A DNA stretch of 64,000 nt from Clostridium sp. OF09-36 (GTDB lineage Bacteria; Bacillota; Clostridia; Lachnospirales; Lachnospiraceae), in the NCBI RefSeq assembly GCF_003481985.1, contig NZ_QUMD01000016.1, forward strand, positions 7,311 to 71,310. Reading direction: 5' to 3'. Under the pieces are notes generated by a model. That model searched no databases, had not been told where the DNA came from, and saw only the letters and a program-made list of their open reading frames with translations. The position numbers were made by a program, and so were the translations under genes. This document shows positions 63,893 to 64,000 of the stretch, one piece after another (the first letter of the stretch is position 1; each line of letters begins with the position of its first letter).

Positions 63893-64000
63893 GTCGAGTA
63901 GACTAAGACCTCTCAATCTTAGCCCCTCACAGATCCGTACGTGCGGCTTTCCCGCATACGGCTCCTCATAGTAACATTCACTTTAATATAAGCAATAGTA
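63893..64000 (-). mobile_element. Group II intron, 3' end (domains V and VI)
   Basis: Minus strand: domain V at 63931-63964 (GAGCCGTATGCGGGAAAGCC then GCACGTACGG), with the catalytic AGC and GNRA-type loop. Domain VI follows (GGGGCTAAGATTGAGAGG...), ending CTACTCGAC at about 63893. The reverse transcriptase and 5' part lie beyond the right edge. Confidence 0.82.

Overview
The window looks like a chromosomal segment of an anaerobic, gut-type Firmicute of the Lachnospiraceae/Clostridia. The grounds are moderate GC, strong GGAGG ribosome-binding sites, 2-hydroxyacyl-CoA dehydratase-type iron-sulfur proteins and activases, an anaerobic purine/ureide cluster (allFGH type), a queuine-salvage locus of the clostridial type, riboswitches of the preQ1, guanine and Mn2+ (yybP-ykoY) classes, and a Tn4451-like mobilizable transposon. 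The assignment rests on gene content; no rRNA gene is present.

Layout. 1-8.5 kb: a minus-strand catabolic operon (DUF2877/allH, fdrA/allF, DUF1116/allG, cyclase-family hydrolase, two amidohydrolases) divergent from a PucR-type regulator. 8.5-15.4 kb: nitroreductase, small ferredoxin, AI-2E-type transporter and a P-type cation ATPase under a Mn2+ riboswitch, an orphan pseudopilin, and a fused relic of a nitrilase and a CitMHS carrier. 15.5-23.2 kb: a 1369-residue acyl-CoA dehydratase activase/reductase-like protein, a NitT/TauT-type ABC importer and a Crp/Fnr regulator. 23.2-28.2 kb: LysR, cytidylate-kinase-like protein, MATE pump, and guanine deaminase behind a guanine riboswitch. 28.2-36.9 kb: an nhaC antiporter gene split by a mobilizable transposon of about 7.24 kb (serine recombinase, TnpW, MobV relaxase, Rep, cysteine-rich VLP protein, Xre regulator, NUDIX and HAD cargo). 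36.9-44.3 kb: MalY/PatB aminotransferase, KtrAB potassium uptake, and a LysR-controlled serine uptake and dehydratase operon. 44.2-50 kb: a second NitT-type ABC importer flanked by broken dehydratase and activase genes, then galactarate dehydratase. 50.2-54.4 kb: a small secreted repeat protein and a PTS operon with its own antiterminator and RAT/terminator. 54.5-57.4 kb: the queuine-salvage operon under a preQ1-I riboswitch. 57.4-64 kb: a RelBE-type toxin-antitoxin pair, a small structured transcription unit, enolase, FeoA, an EAL protein, AlkD, a LUD protein, and the 3' end of a group II intron running off the right edge.

Themes. (i) Purine, pyrimidine and ureide catabolism recurs (allFGH, guanine deaminase, queuosine nucleosidase). 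(ii) ABC importers of the NitT/TauT type sit next to ATP-driven dehydratase/double-cubane-type redox proteins at two separate loci. (iii) Four copies of a directional operator, GTTAGC-N4-ACTAAC in gene-sense orientation, lie at the promoters of the first ABC operon, enolase and feoA. (iv) At least eleven conserved genes are interrupted by apparent single-base deletions in short homopolymers. This pattern suggests base-calling error rather than gene decay, so these genes are annotated across the frameshift. True relics (citMHS/nitrilase, activase, dehydratase) have large deletions and are listed as pseudogenes.
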